Assembly: GCF_902686445.1 (NCBI RefSeq)
Contig: NC_062218.1
Span: forward strand, 134,215,241-134,279,240
DNA from: Sciurus carolinensis
Taxonomy: Eukaryota; Chordata; Mammalia; Rodentia; Sciuridae
DNA: 64,000 nucleotides
Direction: 5' to 3'
Numbering within the stretch: position 1 is the stretch's first letter; each line of letters starts with the position of its first letter. Under the pieces are notes generated by a model, which worked only from the letters and a program-made list of their open reading frames with translations, was not told the DNA's origin and searched no databases. Position numbers and translations under genes: made by a program. This document shows positions 31,201-46,200 of this stretch, piece by piece.

Positions 31201-34200
31201 CTTGGACCTGGGTGGGAAAAAAAGATCATTTTATAGCAGTGAGAGAGGTTCTAGAATTGTAACAAAACTAACTGCAATAACTATGGACTCTGAAAATACT
31301 AGGACTATGAAGTGAAGAGAACTGAGACTTGAGTTCTAAGATGCTTTCTGCCTTTTTATGTCATCCCATCACCTCATCACACTGGTTTATGTGTAAATAA
31401 AATGAAACACTCTGAGACTGAGCTTGGAATCAAATCTGGCCCCAAAACAGACTGTAGCCTGCAAGGATTTGAAAAGATTTTAAAGTGGGTGCAATCATTT
31501 AAAAATTGACAATGATCTCATAGAAGCCCAGGGTTCTGGCTTCTCCGGGCCTGTGATGTGCTTGCAGTTGGGCACAGCCTCCTGCTCTATTCTGGTCCCT
31601 ATCACTTCTCCCTGGCCAGTGTTCCAAGGGGCCAGGCTCATAAGGTATGGTCATATTTTTTTTTTTTTTTTTTTTTTTTTTGGGTACTGGGGATTTAACT
31701 CAAGGGCACTTGACCACTCAGCTACACCCCCAGCCTTTTTCTTTTAAATTTTGAGACAGGTTCTCCAAGTGGCCCAGGCTGGCCTTGAACTTGCAATCCT
31801 CCTACCTTGGCCTCCCAAGTTGCTGGAATTACAGGCATGTGCCATCATGCCTGGCTGGTAATTTCTTGCTTCGTTCATTCTCCATTCCATTGTTATGAAC
31901 AATTCTTTAGTTGTTCACATAAGATACAGGACTGAACATGGTCTAAATTGGCAGAACTAAATCAAATAAAATGAAACTACACATTTGCAGTTTTGGGGAA
32001 GTCTGAGCCTTTCAGCTGAGATCAAGGGGCTGGGGCTAGAGTTGTGGCTCAATGGTAGAGTGCTCACCTCGTGTGTGTGAGGCCCTGGGTTTGATCCTCA
32101 GCACCACATATAAATAAATAAAATAAAAACGTGCATCAACTACTTAAAAAAAAAAAAAAGGCAGATCTCTGGGAGAAACAGGCCAGATTGCTAAATGAGA
32201 GATTAAAACACTGAGCATCAGGCATTTACTAATGATTGTAATGATCGGCAGGCAGCTCCTTCCCTCCCCTGTTCAGTTGTAGAACCAGCAGATTGTAGGC
32301 CAGCAGATTGACAGGATCAGAGGCCGTCCAGATGGACAGGCTTTGTCAAATCAGGTCAGGATGGCAGCCTGAACACACAAGAACTCTGGAGAAAACAGCA
32401 CCCAGATGTCCCCAAGATAGAGGAACTGGAAACTTTCTTAGCTGGAAGGGTCTGAGAACAGGTTTCTCCTTCTCTGGCACCTGGTACTGGCTTGCAGGAG
32501 GGAGCAAGGACATGGGGAGATAGCATGAAGGCAACTCCTTGGGTAATCCTGTCTGGGTTGCATATGCCTGACAATGTAACAGCCATGGAACTCAGTTGTG
32601 AGCAGCATAGACTGGGACATTTCCAAGATCAGAGACCACTGACATTTTTGAGGTCTCTGGCTCATTAGAAGGGTGAATCCTAGCTGTGCCTTGAGCCTGT
32701 CCAGTGTGAGAGGAGGAAGCATGGTGTACACTCTGGCTGCAAACCCAAGTGGCCTGCTCTGGCCATCCTCAGGTCCCAAATCTGCTTCTGGTGAGTGTTC
32801 CTGAGATGCCTGAAGAGCTGGCCTGTGATTGGGGCACAGGGACAGACGTTTGATTCTGCCCTTACTCAAGGAGCTGCCCTCAGTGGGGTAGGGGCCAGAG
32901 CAAGGTGAGTATCCAGCCAGGTGACAGCAGTGCAGAGCACTCAGTAACAGAGGATGAGGGTGAGAGGGGGCTGAGCAAGCAGCCCTAAGTTTGTCTTACA
33001 AGATACAGGGTGTGGGTGAGGATGGAGAATGGGCAGCATCTTCATCTGCATGTACGAATACACAGAACATGTTCCCACCAGAGATAAAACATTTGCCTTT
33101 CTTTCTGACTATACTGGGGCATAAAACCAGGGCCACTCTACCACTAAGCTACATTCCTATCCTTTTCTATTTTTTAAGTTTTGAGATGGGGTCTTGCTAA
33201 GTTGCTGAAGCTGACCTTGAACTTGCAATCCTCTCAGCCTCCAGCAGGTGGGGTTATAGGTGTATGCCACCACACTTCCCTTTTATTTTTCTTAAAAATG
33301 GAAGACCTTTGACCTTTCCAGGCTGAGAGGAAAAAAATAGTTTGTACATATCTATGTGCTACTTGAGTATGTTTCTAGCTTATTCTAATTTTTGTTCCCA
33401 TCTATGGACCTGGTCACACAGCACCTGTACCCAGGCTGTGTTAGTTACCAAGCCCTATCTCTATGGTCATGGCACTTATGTCAAGTGATGGTACAAGACT
33501 TGGGAGAGCAGCAAGTAAACTCCTTGGGTCGCTTTGTGAGCTATGCAGAAAGAGGAACTTCCTTTAATAGGTAGTCCTGCTGGGCACCATCTTGCCCCTG
33601 TGGAGGCCAGACCCACCTGTGAGGTATATAACAGGCAGGACAGCAGAGGTAGGAGGAAGACTGACCCCTGATGGTTTCTTTTAAGCTAGTCTGAGTTGGG
33701 ATTTCTGTCATCTGCAACTAAGAGAAACCTGACTCATAAGAAGAAATAACTGTCTACCTACTCTGAAAATGCAGTTATTACAGAAATGAACAAGGTCAGG
33801 CTGGGGAGATAGCTCAGTTGGTAGAGTGTTTGCCTTGCAAGCACAAGGCCCTGGGTTCAATCCCCAGTACCGCAAAAAAAAAAAAAAAAAAAAGAAAGAA
33901 AGAAATGAATAAGGTCTACAGTTTGCATTGTGACCTACTCCTAGAGCCAAGTATGCAGAGCAATCTATCCAGACGGGGACACTGGGGAGGGAAACTGTTA
34001 AGGCTAAGAGTCTGTGCTCCATCAGCACCTGGCAGAAAAGAAAGCCTCTGGTGGATCAAAGTGTCAACTCCCAGAAAGGTAGGTGGGCAGGGCTGGTCAA
34101 TGTGCTGGCCACATGGCAGGCTTACTTTCTCAAACCACCCACACTCACTCTGGCCTGACTGCAAGTTGACCAAGCATCATCCTTAGGACCTAGATGTTGT

Positions 34201-37200
34201 TAGTAAACATGAGTGTTCTGGTCAATAGAAAAGAATATTCTCAACTAATTAATTAGTAGCTGATTAAAGTCCCCATTGTTGGTAAAAATCAGGGCTTGAT
34301 ACCCTGGAAACCTGACTTCCTAGGAGGTCACCACTGAAAGTAGGTAGGCCTTCCGCATGGCCCTGCCTTCTTCTAACAACAGGAAACAGGTTTGGGCGAG
34401 AAGGTGAGCAGACTGGACTGGTGTGATAGTCCTAATGCAGAGGCCACAGGGAGCCTACCAGACCCAGCCTCTAGCCCTGCACACCAGGGGAAGGTGAGGG
34501 AAGCCGGATTCTTACTGGCTGAGGTGCAGTCCCATTTCCTGGAGGGCCTGTTCTTGCTCATCACAGACCTTCTGTAACTCTATCTTCTCCTCTTGGAGTT
34601 CTCGCAGCTCCTAAAATGGATAAGCAAGATCTGACATAGAATCACAAATTGTCCCTGCCACCCCATATCAACAGCAGATCAGATTTTAGTAGCCAGATCA
34701 ACAAGCAAGATCAGATCAAATAAAAGTGGTAGGTAAGTGCTCTACCACTGAGCTATACCACCAGCCCTTTTTACTTTATTCTGAGACAGGCTCTAAGTTT
34801 CCCAGGCCAGCTTTGAACTTGCAATCCTCCTGTCTCAGCCTCTGGACTAGCTGGGATTACAGATGTGTGCCACCACATCTGGCTATATCAGAATATTTTG
34901 CAAGAGCAAAATGTGGTTTGTTGCATTAATGTCATCCAAGACATCTGTGGATTACTTTTCACCAGCGTATTTGTCAAGAATGGGAAGTTGATCCCATTTG
35001 TGTACAAACAAAATTAAAAAAAAAAAAAAAAAAAAAAAAAGAATGGGAAGCTGAAAAGTGAGTGCTTACCGTAGGGGCTCTCAGCTGGGGGCAGGGACAA
35101 GGGACAGAACAGCCACATTAATGTTAGGCACATTAAAAACAGTTACCCTTACAAGGCAAGTGAGGCTTTGCCTGAGCTGCTATTAAAGACAGATATTTTT
35201 TTAAACAGCTATTTCAAAAAGTATGTAAATGAGTCTTATACAAAACTATATGAAGGTACTGGGTACAGTGGTGCACACTGGTAATCCTAGTAGCTCAGGA
35301 GGCTGAGGCAAGAGGATCCCAAGTTCGAGGTCACTTGGTGAGACCACATCTCAAAATGAAAGTTAAAAAACAGTTGAGGCTGTAGCTCAGTCATAACCCC
35401 TGGGTTCTGGGTACTAGGTATCACCAGTACCAGAAAAAAAAAAAAAAAAAAGTTATGTGACAAGGCTCCCTGGAGGCTTGAGATCATATGAAGAGCTGTG
35501 AGGGGGAGGGAAGATCAATGGGGGACACTGACTGTCATTTGGGGCCAGCACACCTGGCAAGGCCAGAATGGAGATACAGAAAGTCACTTAGGTTTTTGCT
35601 GATGAGAGCAAAAGTGAGGCTTAGACCAAGTAGTGGGCAGCTCCCCCAGATATGCTCCACTGTGCCTTCAGAACCTACAACTTGTGAAGGGCTCAAAGGC
35701 ATCCTAAGGCTTATTGCTGATGTCAAATGCACTGTTTCTTTTGTTGGGGAGTGAGCTGGGGAGTGATACTTCAAATACAGACCAAAATATTTTGAGAAGG
35801 AATAGAAGGGTATGTTCTATGATGCAGCATAACTTTCTAAAGGTTCCCTCTTATTCTCTATTTCCCCTCCCATTCCCTCTGAGTCTGACTGGGCTCTTGT
35901 AGAGCTATTCTCTTCCCCAGCAACTTAAGACACTTTCCAATGGCACCCGAGAGAGCCTCTTGGCTCAAATTGCATAGCAGTATCCACTACCTCATCAGTG
36001 CAACAAAACCCAGGTCTGGAAGCTGTCCTATTGACAAGGGACCCTTGCCACTGGAAGGTATGGTGAGGGCCGTGCACTTTTGGCTCAGTTCTGCTGAAGG
36101 AATCAACAGGCTTGGGAGTCTGCTGCATGACCCCCCACAAGGGAGGACCCCTGCAAGTCACAGTACACCAGGCTGCAACCAACTTTAACCAGAATGGTAG
36201 AAACTTCTGTGAAGCTGGTTGACTGGATTAGGGGAAACATTTCAGACCACCTCTGAGTTTCCTGCGACGTGTTCAATTTTACAACCAGGTAGTGAAGCCC
36301 CTCACGGAAGCCCTAGGATCTAGGACATAACTTCAAACAAGTTGGGGCCTCCATAGGACAGAGGTGATACAGAGGGAAAATGGATGCCTCAGGTCTCACC
36401 TAGGGGTGATTTTGGGCTCTGGTTCAGTCTGCTTCCCAGAGATGACGTGACCCTAGGCAAAGTGGCTGGCCAACCCCTGGGGTGAAACTATAGACTGGCA
36501 TTTGTTCAAAAATGTTGAACTCCCTTGCAAGACTCTAGTTTTCTCTCCTGCAAGCTTGCCACTGGCTCTCCACCAGTAGATGGTGATTGTCCTCAAATGA
36601 AATAGACTGCTGGCCTGAAAGGTACCCTGCCCAGGCTCCTGGGGCTGTCCTTGCTCATCATTCAAGACTCTGCTTATCTGTTCTCTTCCCAGACCCTCTG
36701 CCTCACTGTGAGGACACCCTTCTGTTTTACTCTGTTCATAGCACTTATCATTCTCTGAGTTGCTTTTGTTGGTTGGCTTACTGACTTAGGATTTGTCTGT
36801 ACCTTTTCCTCCTAGGACAGACGCTTTGTTGGGGTGGGAACAGCAACAAACCCTGGAGCAGGGCCTGGTTCCCACACAAAGGGCACATGGAAGAGCAGGG
36901 AGGAGCATCTCTTTAGCAGGGGAGCATGGGGACTGCTGAATGCTCTTTTCTCTCAAGGACATTCCACCTTACCTTCTTTAATCCTTCTACTTGCTGTAGC
37001 TCTGTTCGGAGCAGAGAGGAGGTGTCTTTTTCGTGCTGTAATTCTCGCTGAAGAGCTTGTCTTTGCTCTTTTTCTGATTTCAACTCTTTCTCTAGATTTG
37101 AGCTGTTTTCCCAAAACAAACCAGTTAGTCTCAGTAGGGGTTTTTCATGGAATACCCACAATTCGCCCCCCAAGGATGGAGAACAACCTGAATCTCCACA

Positions 37201-40200
37201 CGGGCATCTAAGCCCTTCAACAAGGCAGTGAAGTCAGGCTTCCTTTTCCCCCAGGACCACCTGCACCTCCATAAGGACTAGGAGTGCTAGGCCCACACTT
37301 GGCACTTATGCCAGTGGACAGAAAATACAGTATTTATTCTGCTTATGACAGCCTATAGCCAGCAGAGGATATGGGAGGAAGGAAGTGGAAGGAGAAGGTG
37401 ATCAAGGTTAGAGATGTCATTCCACTTAAATCCTGACTACTTCTCACCAGCTAGGCAGCCCTGGGGACATGGTAGGATCCCTGAAACACGCTTCTCATCT
37501 CATTTGTCACATGGGGAAGAGCTATCTCTTTTTTTCTTATTATTGTTTTTTTCACTGAGCATATATGCTGTCATCCTACTCCTGGCTTTGAGGGGTAAGC
37601 TCTCGGGCAGAACACTATTTGTTCCCAAGTCTTCCTGGAGATGAGAAAAAAGGTTGGAAGTCACTGTCCCAGTCCTCCCCAGCATGCTTCCACCTACCAT
37701 AGGCTCTTTCCTACCATTGCTCATGCAGCTGTGACAGCTGCAGCTGCAAGGCGCCGACCCTCCCGCCGAGCTCCTGCTGCAGTTTGTGGCTCCGCTCCTC
37801 TGCTCCCTGTCTTGCCCTTTCAGAGTGCTGTAACCTAGAGGCAATACCAGCAAGCATATGCATGGATCCCATCTTTGTAAGGAAAGGTCATCTCAATTTA
37901 AGGTGCAGCTCTCGTTGGCTTGAATATTTCCTCTTTTTATGAGTCAGTCTAGCTAGCTATGTTGCCTAGGCTGGTTCTGAACTCTTGGGCTAATGTAATC
38001 CTTCTGCCTTCTGAGTAGTTTCGCTCTCTTTCTCTGTGCCATGTTAGTATTACAGGGGATTAAGTTCAGGGCTTCATGCATGCTGGGCAAGTGCTCTACC
38101 ACTAAGCTATACCCCCAGCCCAGTGAATTTATTTTTTCTTTTATTTTAAAACTAACTTAGTCTAACTGACTTGTGTATGTACAGTTCCATGAGTCTTAGC
38201 ATCTGTATAGCAAGACACAGTTCACAACCAAGATACAGAACAGTTCTATCACTCTAAAACCCTAGTTCTATCCCACTGTAGTCATACCCTCTCCCCATCC
38301 CTAATCCATGGCAATCACTCATCTGTTCTGGGACACTATGGCATTATCTTTTGAGAATGATATAAATGGAATTATACTTTACAGAACCTTTTAAGACTGG
38401 CTTCTTTCTCTTGGAATACTGTCTTTGAGATTGACCTAAATTTTTGTGTGTCAGTAGATCATTCCTTTTAATTGCTGAGTTGTATTTCATTGTATGTTGT
38501 ACCACAGTTTGTTTCTCCATTCATCCAATGAAGGACTCTGAGGCTGGTTCTAGTGTTTTACAACTATGAATAAAGGTGCTGTAAAAGTTTGTGTACTGGT
38601 TTTTGTGTGCATATAAAAGTTTCGTTTCTCTTTCACAAATGTCTACAAGCACAATTGTTGGGTCATATGATAAAGATGTTTAGCCTTTCAAGAAACTGTT
38701 TTCCAAAGTGGTTTTACCACTTTGTGTTCCCATCACTAATGTATGAGATTTCCAACTGCTCTGTATCCTCATCAGCACTTGGTACTGTCATTAAAAAAAA
38801 TTCTTTTTTTTCTTAGCTGGGTAAGGTGGTACATTCTTATAGACCCAGCTACTCAGAGGAGGCTGAGGTGGGAGGATGACTTAGGGTCAGTCTGGGCAAC
38901 ATAGTGAGACCTTGTTTCAAAAAAAAAGACAAAAAATAGCTATTCTGATAGACGTATTGGATCTCATCATTTTACTGTGTATTTCCCTAAAGGCTATTGA
39001 TACTGAACATCTTTGCATGTGCTTACATTCTGTCCATATGTCCTCTCTGGTGAATATCTAGTCAAACTTTTGCCCATTTAAAAAAAATTTTTTTTTTCAG
39101 TTTTAGATGAACACGATACCTTTATTTTATTTTTAATTTATATGTGGTGCTGAAGATCGAACCCAGTGCCTCACAGGTGGTAGGTAAGTGCTCTACCACT
39201 GAGCCACAACCCCAGCCCTTGCCCATTTTTAAATCAGATTATTTGCTTGAGTTTTTAGAACTCTTTGTAAATTCTGGACACAAGCTATTTGTCATACATG
39301 TGATCTGCAAATTTTCTCTAAATTTACATCTTGCCTTTTTATTCTCTTATGTCTTTCATAGAATTGAAGTTTAAAATTTTGATAAAAGTCTAATTTATCA
39401 AGCTTTTCTCTTATGGATCATGCTTTTATGCTGTACCTGCAAAAAAGATCTCTTTATCTACCCTAACGTTATGAAGATTTTCTCCTATGCTTTCTTCTAA
39501 AAGCTTTATAGTTTTTAGTTTTACATTTAAATTTATGATCCATTTTGAGTTAACTATTGCAGAAGGCATGAGGTGTATAGACTGAGGTTCCTTGCTTTGA
39601 ATATGGATGTCAAATTGTTCCAATATCATTTACTGAAAAGACTTGTCTTTCTCAAATTGTACTCTCACCTTTGTAAAAACCAGTTAAAAATATTTGTGTG
39701 GTCTATTTGTGAAACGTGCTGTAAGCCACTGATGACTTGATATATAAATGTGAAATATCAAATATCAGTGAGAAGGCACTCATTGTATGGTTCCAACCCC
39801 GGAGGACAATCTGATTTTCAGTGACCATGTTCTAGGAATGGACTATCTGCCAGGGGAAGTAATTACCTTTCTTCCATCTGCTTCATGCTAGACATAACTT
39901 GATTTGTTTTTCCTTCATAAGATGTGATGGCTTCATTCTTCTGCTGTAAACTGCTCTCTGCGTTCTAAAAAAACAAGGAAAGGGGTTCTCATGCTGCTTA
40001 TCCTTCCCCTTCCACATTACAAATGGGGTCTAAATGTTAATCTTGTACTTTTTGATACTTTTAAGACTATTTCTTTAATTGCTGTTCTTCCCTAGATACT
40101 TGAAAGACAAACTGGGTCAAGGCTCCCAGCTCTGCTAACAGAAAGAACAACAAAGAGGGAGGTACTGGAGTCTGTCCCTCCATAGCCAGAGCAGACTCAG

Positions 40201-43200
40201 TGTTCCTAAGTTGTCTCCTGTGCCAGGCACATCTGTCAATTCATCTGACACATGCTCTCAGGGGTCTCAAGGGAGGCACCGATAGCCCCACTTTTCCCAT
40301 TAAAAGAGGGAAACTTAAGAAAGAGAAAGCAACTAACTGAAGGTTTGAAGGCACACGAGGAGTGGGACTGGTATACTGCCAAATCTGTATGACTTTCTCA
40401 GTACAGACTTTTAATCGTGACAGATTCCAGATAACCAGAGGGGGGCACTCTTGTGTGTTTACAAAAGATCTTTAAAATAAAAGAGTACAGAAAGGCTGAA
40501 GACAGAAGTCCTAATAAAATCCTGAGAAATAACATACAGTCTATAGTCTCTGACCTTAGTATCATAAACTTAGACATTAACAACAGGAGAATAGCTAAAA
40601 ACACTTCATTTCTGGAAACTAAACAGCTTATTACTGAGCTAAAAAACAAACCAGAAGGAAATGTGAAGTACTTAAGAGCTAAAGACAATAAAATACCATG
40701 TGAGCTAGGTGCAGGGGTGCCACCTACTCAGGAGGCTGAGGCAGGAAAATCCCAAGTTTGAGGCCAGCCGCAGCAACTTAGTAAGACCTAATCTCAAAAT
40801 AAAATTTTAAAAGGACTGGGGATAATCAATAAATGGGCTAAGGAACTGGCTAGACACTTCACAGAAGATATACGGGTGATCAACAAATTTATGAAAAGGT
40901 GTTCATCATTCTAGTAATTAGAGAAATGAAAATTAAAACCACCCTAAGATTTCATCTAACTCCAATTAGAATGGCTATTATCAAGAACACAAGGGTTGGG
41001 GATATAGCTCAGTTGGTAGAGTGCTTGCCTCATAAGTACAAGGCCCTGGTTCAAATCCCCAGCACCACAGCAAACACACACACACACACACACAAGTAAT
41101 AATAAGTGTTGGTGTGGATGTGGGGGAAAAAGGCACACTCATGCATTGCTGGTGGCTGCAAATCGGTGCAGCCACTCTGGAAAGCAGTATGGAGATACCT
41201 CAAAAAACTTGGAATGGACCCACCATTTGACCCAGCTATCCCACTCCTTGGTTTATACCCAAAGGACTTAAAATCAGCATACTACAGTGACTCAGCCACA
41301 TCAATGTTCATAGCTGCTCAATTCACAATAGCTAGATTGTGGAAACAACCTAGATGCCCTTCAACAGATGAATGGATAAAGAAACTGTGGTAGATATACA
41401 CAATGGAATATTATTCAGCCATAAAGAAGAATAAAATTATGGCATTTATAGGTAAATGGATGGAGTTGGAGAATATCATGTTAAGGGAAATAGGCCAAGC
41501 CCAAAAAAACCAAAGGCTGAATGTTTCCTCTGATAAGTAGATGATACGTAACGAGGGGAGTGGCAGAGAGAAGAATGAAGAACTCTGGATGGTGTAGAGG
41601 AAAATGGGGCAGGAGAGGGTGGGGGAAGGAAAGATAGTAGAATGAGACAGTATTATCCTATGTATATGTATGATTACATGGATGGTGTGAATCTACATTG
41701 TGTACAACCATAGAATTGAAAAGTTGTACTCCACTTGTGTACCATAAATCAAAATGCAGTCTATAAAAATAAAAAATTAAATAAAAAAAAAAAAAAAAAA
41801 AAAAAAAAAAGAAAGGGCTGGGGATGTAGCCCAGAGGCAGAATGCTTTAGGGTTCAATCCCCAGTGTGGTAACAAAACAAAACATTAAAATAAAACAATT
41901 ACTATGTGATATTTAACTACACTAAAGATATACCATTATACCATCATTTTAGTTACCATGAAGAAATAAAAAAACCGAAACATGACATTCCATTGACTGT
42001 AAGGGATGCCAAAATGTGAAAAATGTGCTTCTTTGATGACGAAGTACTTTTGTCAAATATGAGAGGCATGGTTAATTTGATTTTTGTGTGTGTATGGTCT
42101 GGGGATAGACCCCAGGGCCTCTTAAATTCTAGGCAAGTGCTCTGCCACTGAGCTCCCTCCCCCAGACCCCTAAAGTAGTTTTTGTGGCTAATTTTTAACT
42201 TTAAATTTTTTTTTTTTGCGGTGCTGGGGATTGAACCCAGGGCCTTGTGCTTGGAAGGCAGGCACTCTACCAACTGAGCTATATCCCCAGCCCACTTTAA
42301 ATGTTTTTTAATGAAATAAATACAAAACAAATGAGCATGCATTTCAAAAGTTGAAAATGAGTTATAGAGCAAACCTGCAAAATGAGAAAGCAGAATATAA
42401 TGAAGGTGAGGGTGGTGTGTTTTTTCTAACAGCACTTCTTTTTTTTTTTTTTTTTGTACCAGGAATTGAACCCAGGGACACTTAACCACTGAGCCACATC
42501 CCCAGTCCATTTTATATTTTATTTACCGTTTTATATTTTATTTAGAGACAGGATCTCACTATGTTGCTTAGAGCCTCGCTAAATTGATGAGGTTGGCTTT
42601 GAACTCAGAATCCTCCTGCCTCAGCCTCCTTAGCTGCTGGGATTACAGGCATGCGCCACCATGCCCAACTCTCACAATACTCTGACATGAAATGCGTGAG
42701 TGTTCCCACACAAACAACACTGACAACAAATGGGTGTCCTACAGTTCAGTTCAATTCTGATACTAATTATGTAGAGTTAGTGCCCACCCCATAGGTGGAG
42801 AGTTCAGTCCCAAAAGACTACCCTCACTTCTAAAACTAGTGAGTCCCATTACTGACATCCACATTTAATTCTATTGATACGGTTGATGAGTATGAGAAGG
42901 TGCTATGTGCACACAGACAGGCAGGGAGAATGCTGTGTGAAGAAGACAGCTCACCAAGAAAGGAATGCTAGGGTTGCCAGGAAGCAACAAAAGTTAGGAA
43001 AGGGGGATGGGAAAGATGATTCCTTAAAGCTTCCAAAAAATCAACTCTGCTGGCACTCCGATCTTAGACCTCTAGTCTCCAGAATCCTGAGACAAGAATT
43101 TTCTCTTAAGTCATTCAGTTTTTGGTACTTTGTTATGATACTCCTAGCAAACTAGTACAATTTGCTATTAAAACATACTGTAAAGCTATGGTCATTAAAA

Positions 43201-46200
43201 CAGTAACTATCAAACAGAATAGAAATTTCAGAGACAGCTGGGTGTAGTGGCCCATGCCAGTAATCCCAGGGACTCAGGAGGCTAAGGCAAGAGGATCCCA
43301 AGTTCAAGGTCAGCTTGAACAACAGTCAGACCCTGTCTCAAAATAAAAAATACAAAGGATTGGGGATGTAGCTTAGTGGTAAAGTACCTCTGAGCTTAAT
43401 CCCTAGTACAAAAGGGGGAAAAACTCCCCAAGAGGTATTTAATATTATCACGTGCCTCAAAGTGAGGAATTTGATGGACTCAACAGTGTACATATGAAGC
43501 TTAAAGCAGAAAACATTTGAAGTGAAAGTAAGTGGATAAAATCCTAGCAGGAACAGAGAGTAACTTGGATCACAGTGCTGCCATAATAAAACTCTAACAT
43601 ATGTGCAGTGACTCAGCAGATGGGGTTAGCACTGCCAAAGCAGAAGCAACAAACCAGAAACCTGGGGATCCTTGTTAGTTATGGCAAAGCAGTTAGTAAA
43701 ACTATCACTCATCTAAACTTGGAAAACAGAGCACATGTCAATTCTGCTGGTGCTTCAGGGGAAGTGACTGAAAACAGCCAGAATGCTAATATGTGTTGGC
43801 TATCCTTGCTGTCTGGGCAAGGTGCTGGGAGTAGGGAAGAGTCCAAAGAATCCAGGTTTGTAAAGAGAGATGCACAGGAATACAGAGTCCAAAGGTAGGG
43901 GCCTCACAGGGTTTGTAAAGCTAATTGCTCTGCTAACCCTACGACATGTGAAATGAGACTAAAAACTGAGCAATAAAGCCTCTATAAAACTTCTCACATG
44001 GTCTAGGGATATAGCTCAGTGGTAAAGCACTTGCTTAGTATGCATGAGGCCCTGGGTTTTATCCCCAGCACCAAAACAAAATTCCCAAGCAGCAAAAATC
44101 CAATATCGAGATTGGTTCCCTTCACACCTAAAACTTGTTTTGGATGATCTGCTATTAACAGGACAGAGACAGACACACAGACACTGATAGAGAAAAGAAA
44201 CAAAGTAATGAGGCAGGTGTGAGAACTGTGTTCAATGAACTCTGCTCACTGACAGATCAGAGGCCATGAATGAGGCCATTGTACTCTCAAAGGAGTCATG
44301 AGTCTGGTCTGAAAACTTCTTGTGGCTGTTTGATCCCTATTACAACTGCCAGGTTGGCGAAGTGACACCAGGAAAAATCTGGCCATCAAACCTGCTTATT
44401 CTCTGTGGACATGGTCCCTGATTCCCCTTTGAATGCTGCTAAGGAAGACAGTGGACCTCAGGTGATATAGAAGTTCTTTCAGATGGTAGTACCATAGAAG
44501 CAAGGTGTGCTAAGAAACAGAGCCTACCATTAGGTGCCACAGCCTTAACAGTTCCTGCTCAAAGGGCACAAACAACTGCTATGGGCCAGCGACTGCTTGC
44601 CATGTTTCCCTTTGCTCCCTTTTCCAAATGGGTGCTTCTATTGGGTGCATCTGGTTTCTGTTTCACCATCCGGCTCTAGATATGATGGGCTACTGTGAGA
44701 AACAACTGTCTCCAGCTCTGGGGTCACATGGGCTGTTGGAAAGTGCTGACCATCAGCCCAGGGGCTACAGCTTTGGAGGAGGAACCAGATGGGACTTCAA
44801 CAGCAGTTCCCGTGGGGCTGGCTATCATACAGACAACTGTGTCGACCCACAAATATTCTTCCCTTTATCAGGCCTATGGCCTAGAAAAGATGACACTACC
44901 AGAACCCCCTTAAAGCCAAGTGTGGCCACGGTGACTAACCCTTTCCCATAGGACTGACTGGAAGTGTCTCACTGCTAGATAGGAAGTCCTTGGCCCTGGA
45001 CTTTTGTTCTTCTCCCCTCTTCTTATTGCAGGAATAATAACAATTAAAGTGGCCTGGAAAGCTGGAGGTACCTTAGACTAGGTCCCTGAATGACTGTGCA
45101 GAGTATATATGCTAGTGAGAAATGTTCACATTGGAACTCTTGTGTCACATAAATATAAACTTCCATATTTTTAAGCTATTCTATTTAGGGTTTTCTAAAT
45201 TATTATAGTGGTTTTGCCCTACCACAACACTAACTTTATGTCTTTATATGGTCCCAAAATGGAAGAAAACATAAAAAAATTAAAATAGATAATGTGTAAA
45301 GAAGGTGAATTTATTTTCCTTTCTTATTTTGTTTTACTTTAATTTTTATTACTGTCATTAAAACATTGATTATGTAATTTTTTTTTTTTTTTTTTTTGGT
45401 GCTGGGGGTTAACCTAGGGTCTTGTGCATGTGAGATAAGCACTCTACCAACTGAGCTATATCCCCAGCCCTATGTAAGTTTTTTTTAAAAATGGTATCCT
45501 TAATTCTCTTCTCCATCTCTTAGTGTACACAATGAGTCACTGAAATAGAAGAAAACAGCTAGGAGACATTGATAAAGTTTGGCATGGATTAAAAAGACAT
45601 CAGCCTTAGAGTGTGCCAGCAGGGTTATGTGATTTAGCCACTTAGTTCTGCCCTATTATTTCCATTTCCCCTCATTTCTCAATGACTGCTCTCAGAATCA
45701 AATCAAATCAAATAAATATAGTAATACAAGGGGGTCAAGGACCAGGTCTGAAACATACTGGGTGCTCACAGATATTTATCTGCCCATTCTGCAGGAAGGA
45801 TAAGACTGAAAGGGAACACATGGAACCAGGTTAATAGACCCAAAGTCAATTCCCACCTGAACTTTGTGAAACATCTGTAAATTAATTGCTTTGACTTCTT
45901 CCAGCTGTTGGCGGAGGGCAACAAGCGTGTCCTGCTTCTCGTGGGTATCCTTTTCCAGTAGCTTCATGGCGATTTCCATTTCCATTTTCATTCCAATTTG
46001 TAACTCTAGCTCTTTTTCTAGTTCCTTTAAAGGACATTTACAAGGAAAATGATATTAAAGTAGATTACAAAAATGTATCTTGTGCAATGAATAAAAGACA
46101 AACTACAAATCAGAACAGGTTTGAGAAAGTCTGTCTTGGCGATTAAGTTTCTTCCCTTTTCCTCATCATAATTAAATTTGGCTTCATATCAAGTCAATAG

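Larger units (their letters stand above)
40705..41885 (+). mobile_element. B1-dID SINE interrupted by L1, itself interrupted by ID
   Basis: Left part 40705-40822, right part 41811-41885. The near-duplicate AAAAGGACTGGGGA (40809-40822) and GAAAGGGCTGGGGA (41811-41824) border the L1. Confidence 0.85.

Noticed and set aside
35015..35041. Poly(A) stretch as a hint of a processed pseudogene
   Set aside because: No gene-like sequence precedes it; it is an A-rich tract close to SINE remains.
36834..37211. 125-codon plus-strand open frame
   Set aside because: It overlaps the RUFY1 exon 36973-37102 in antisense, and the true minus-strand frame explains the conservation-like character.
41953..42510. 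185-codon minus-strand open frame
   Set aside because: It runs through two ID SINEs and the edge of a B1-dID (peptides such as [20 protein letters not shown] are translated ID sequence). Not a gene.
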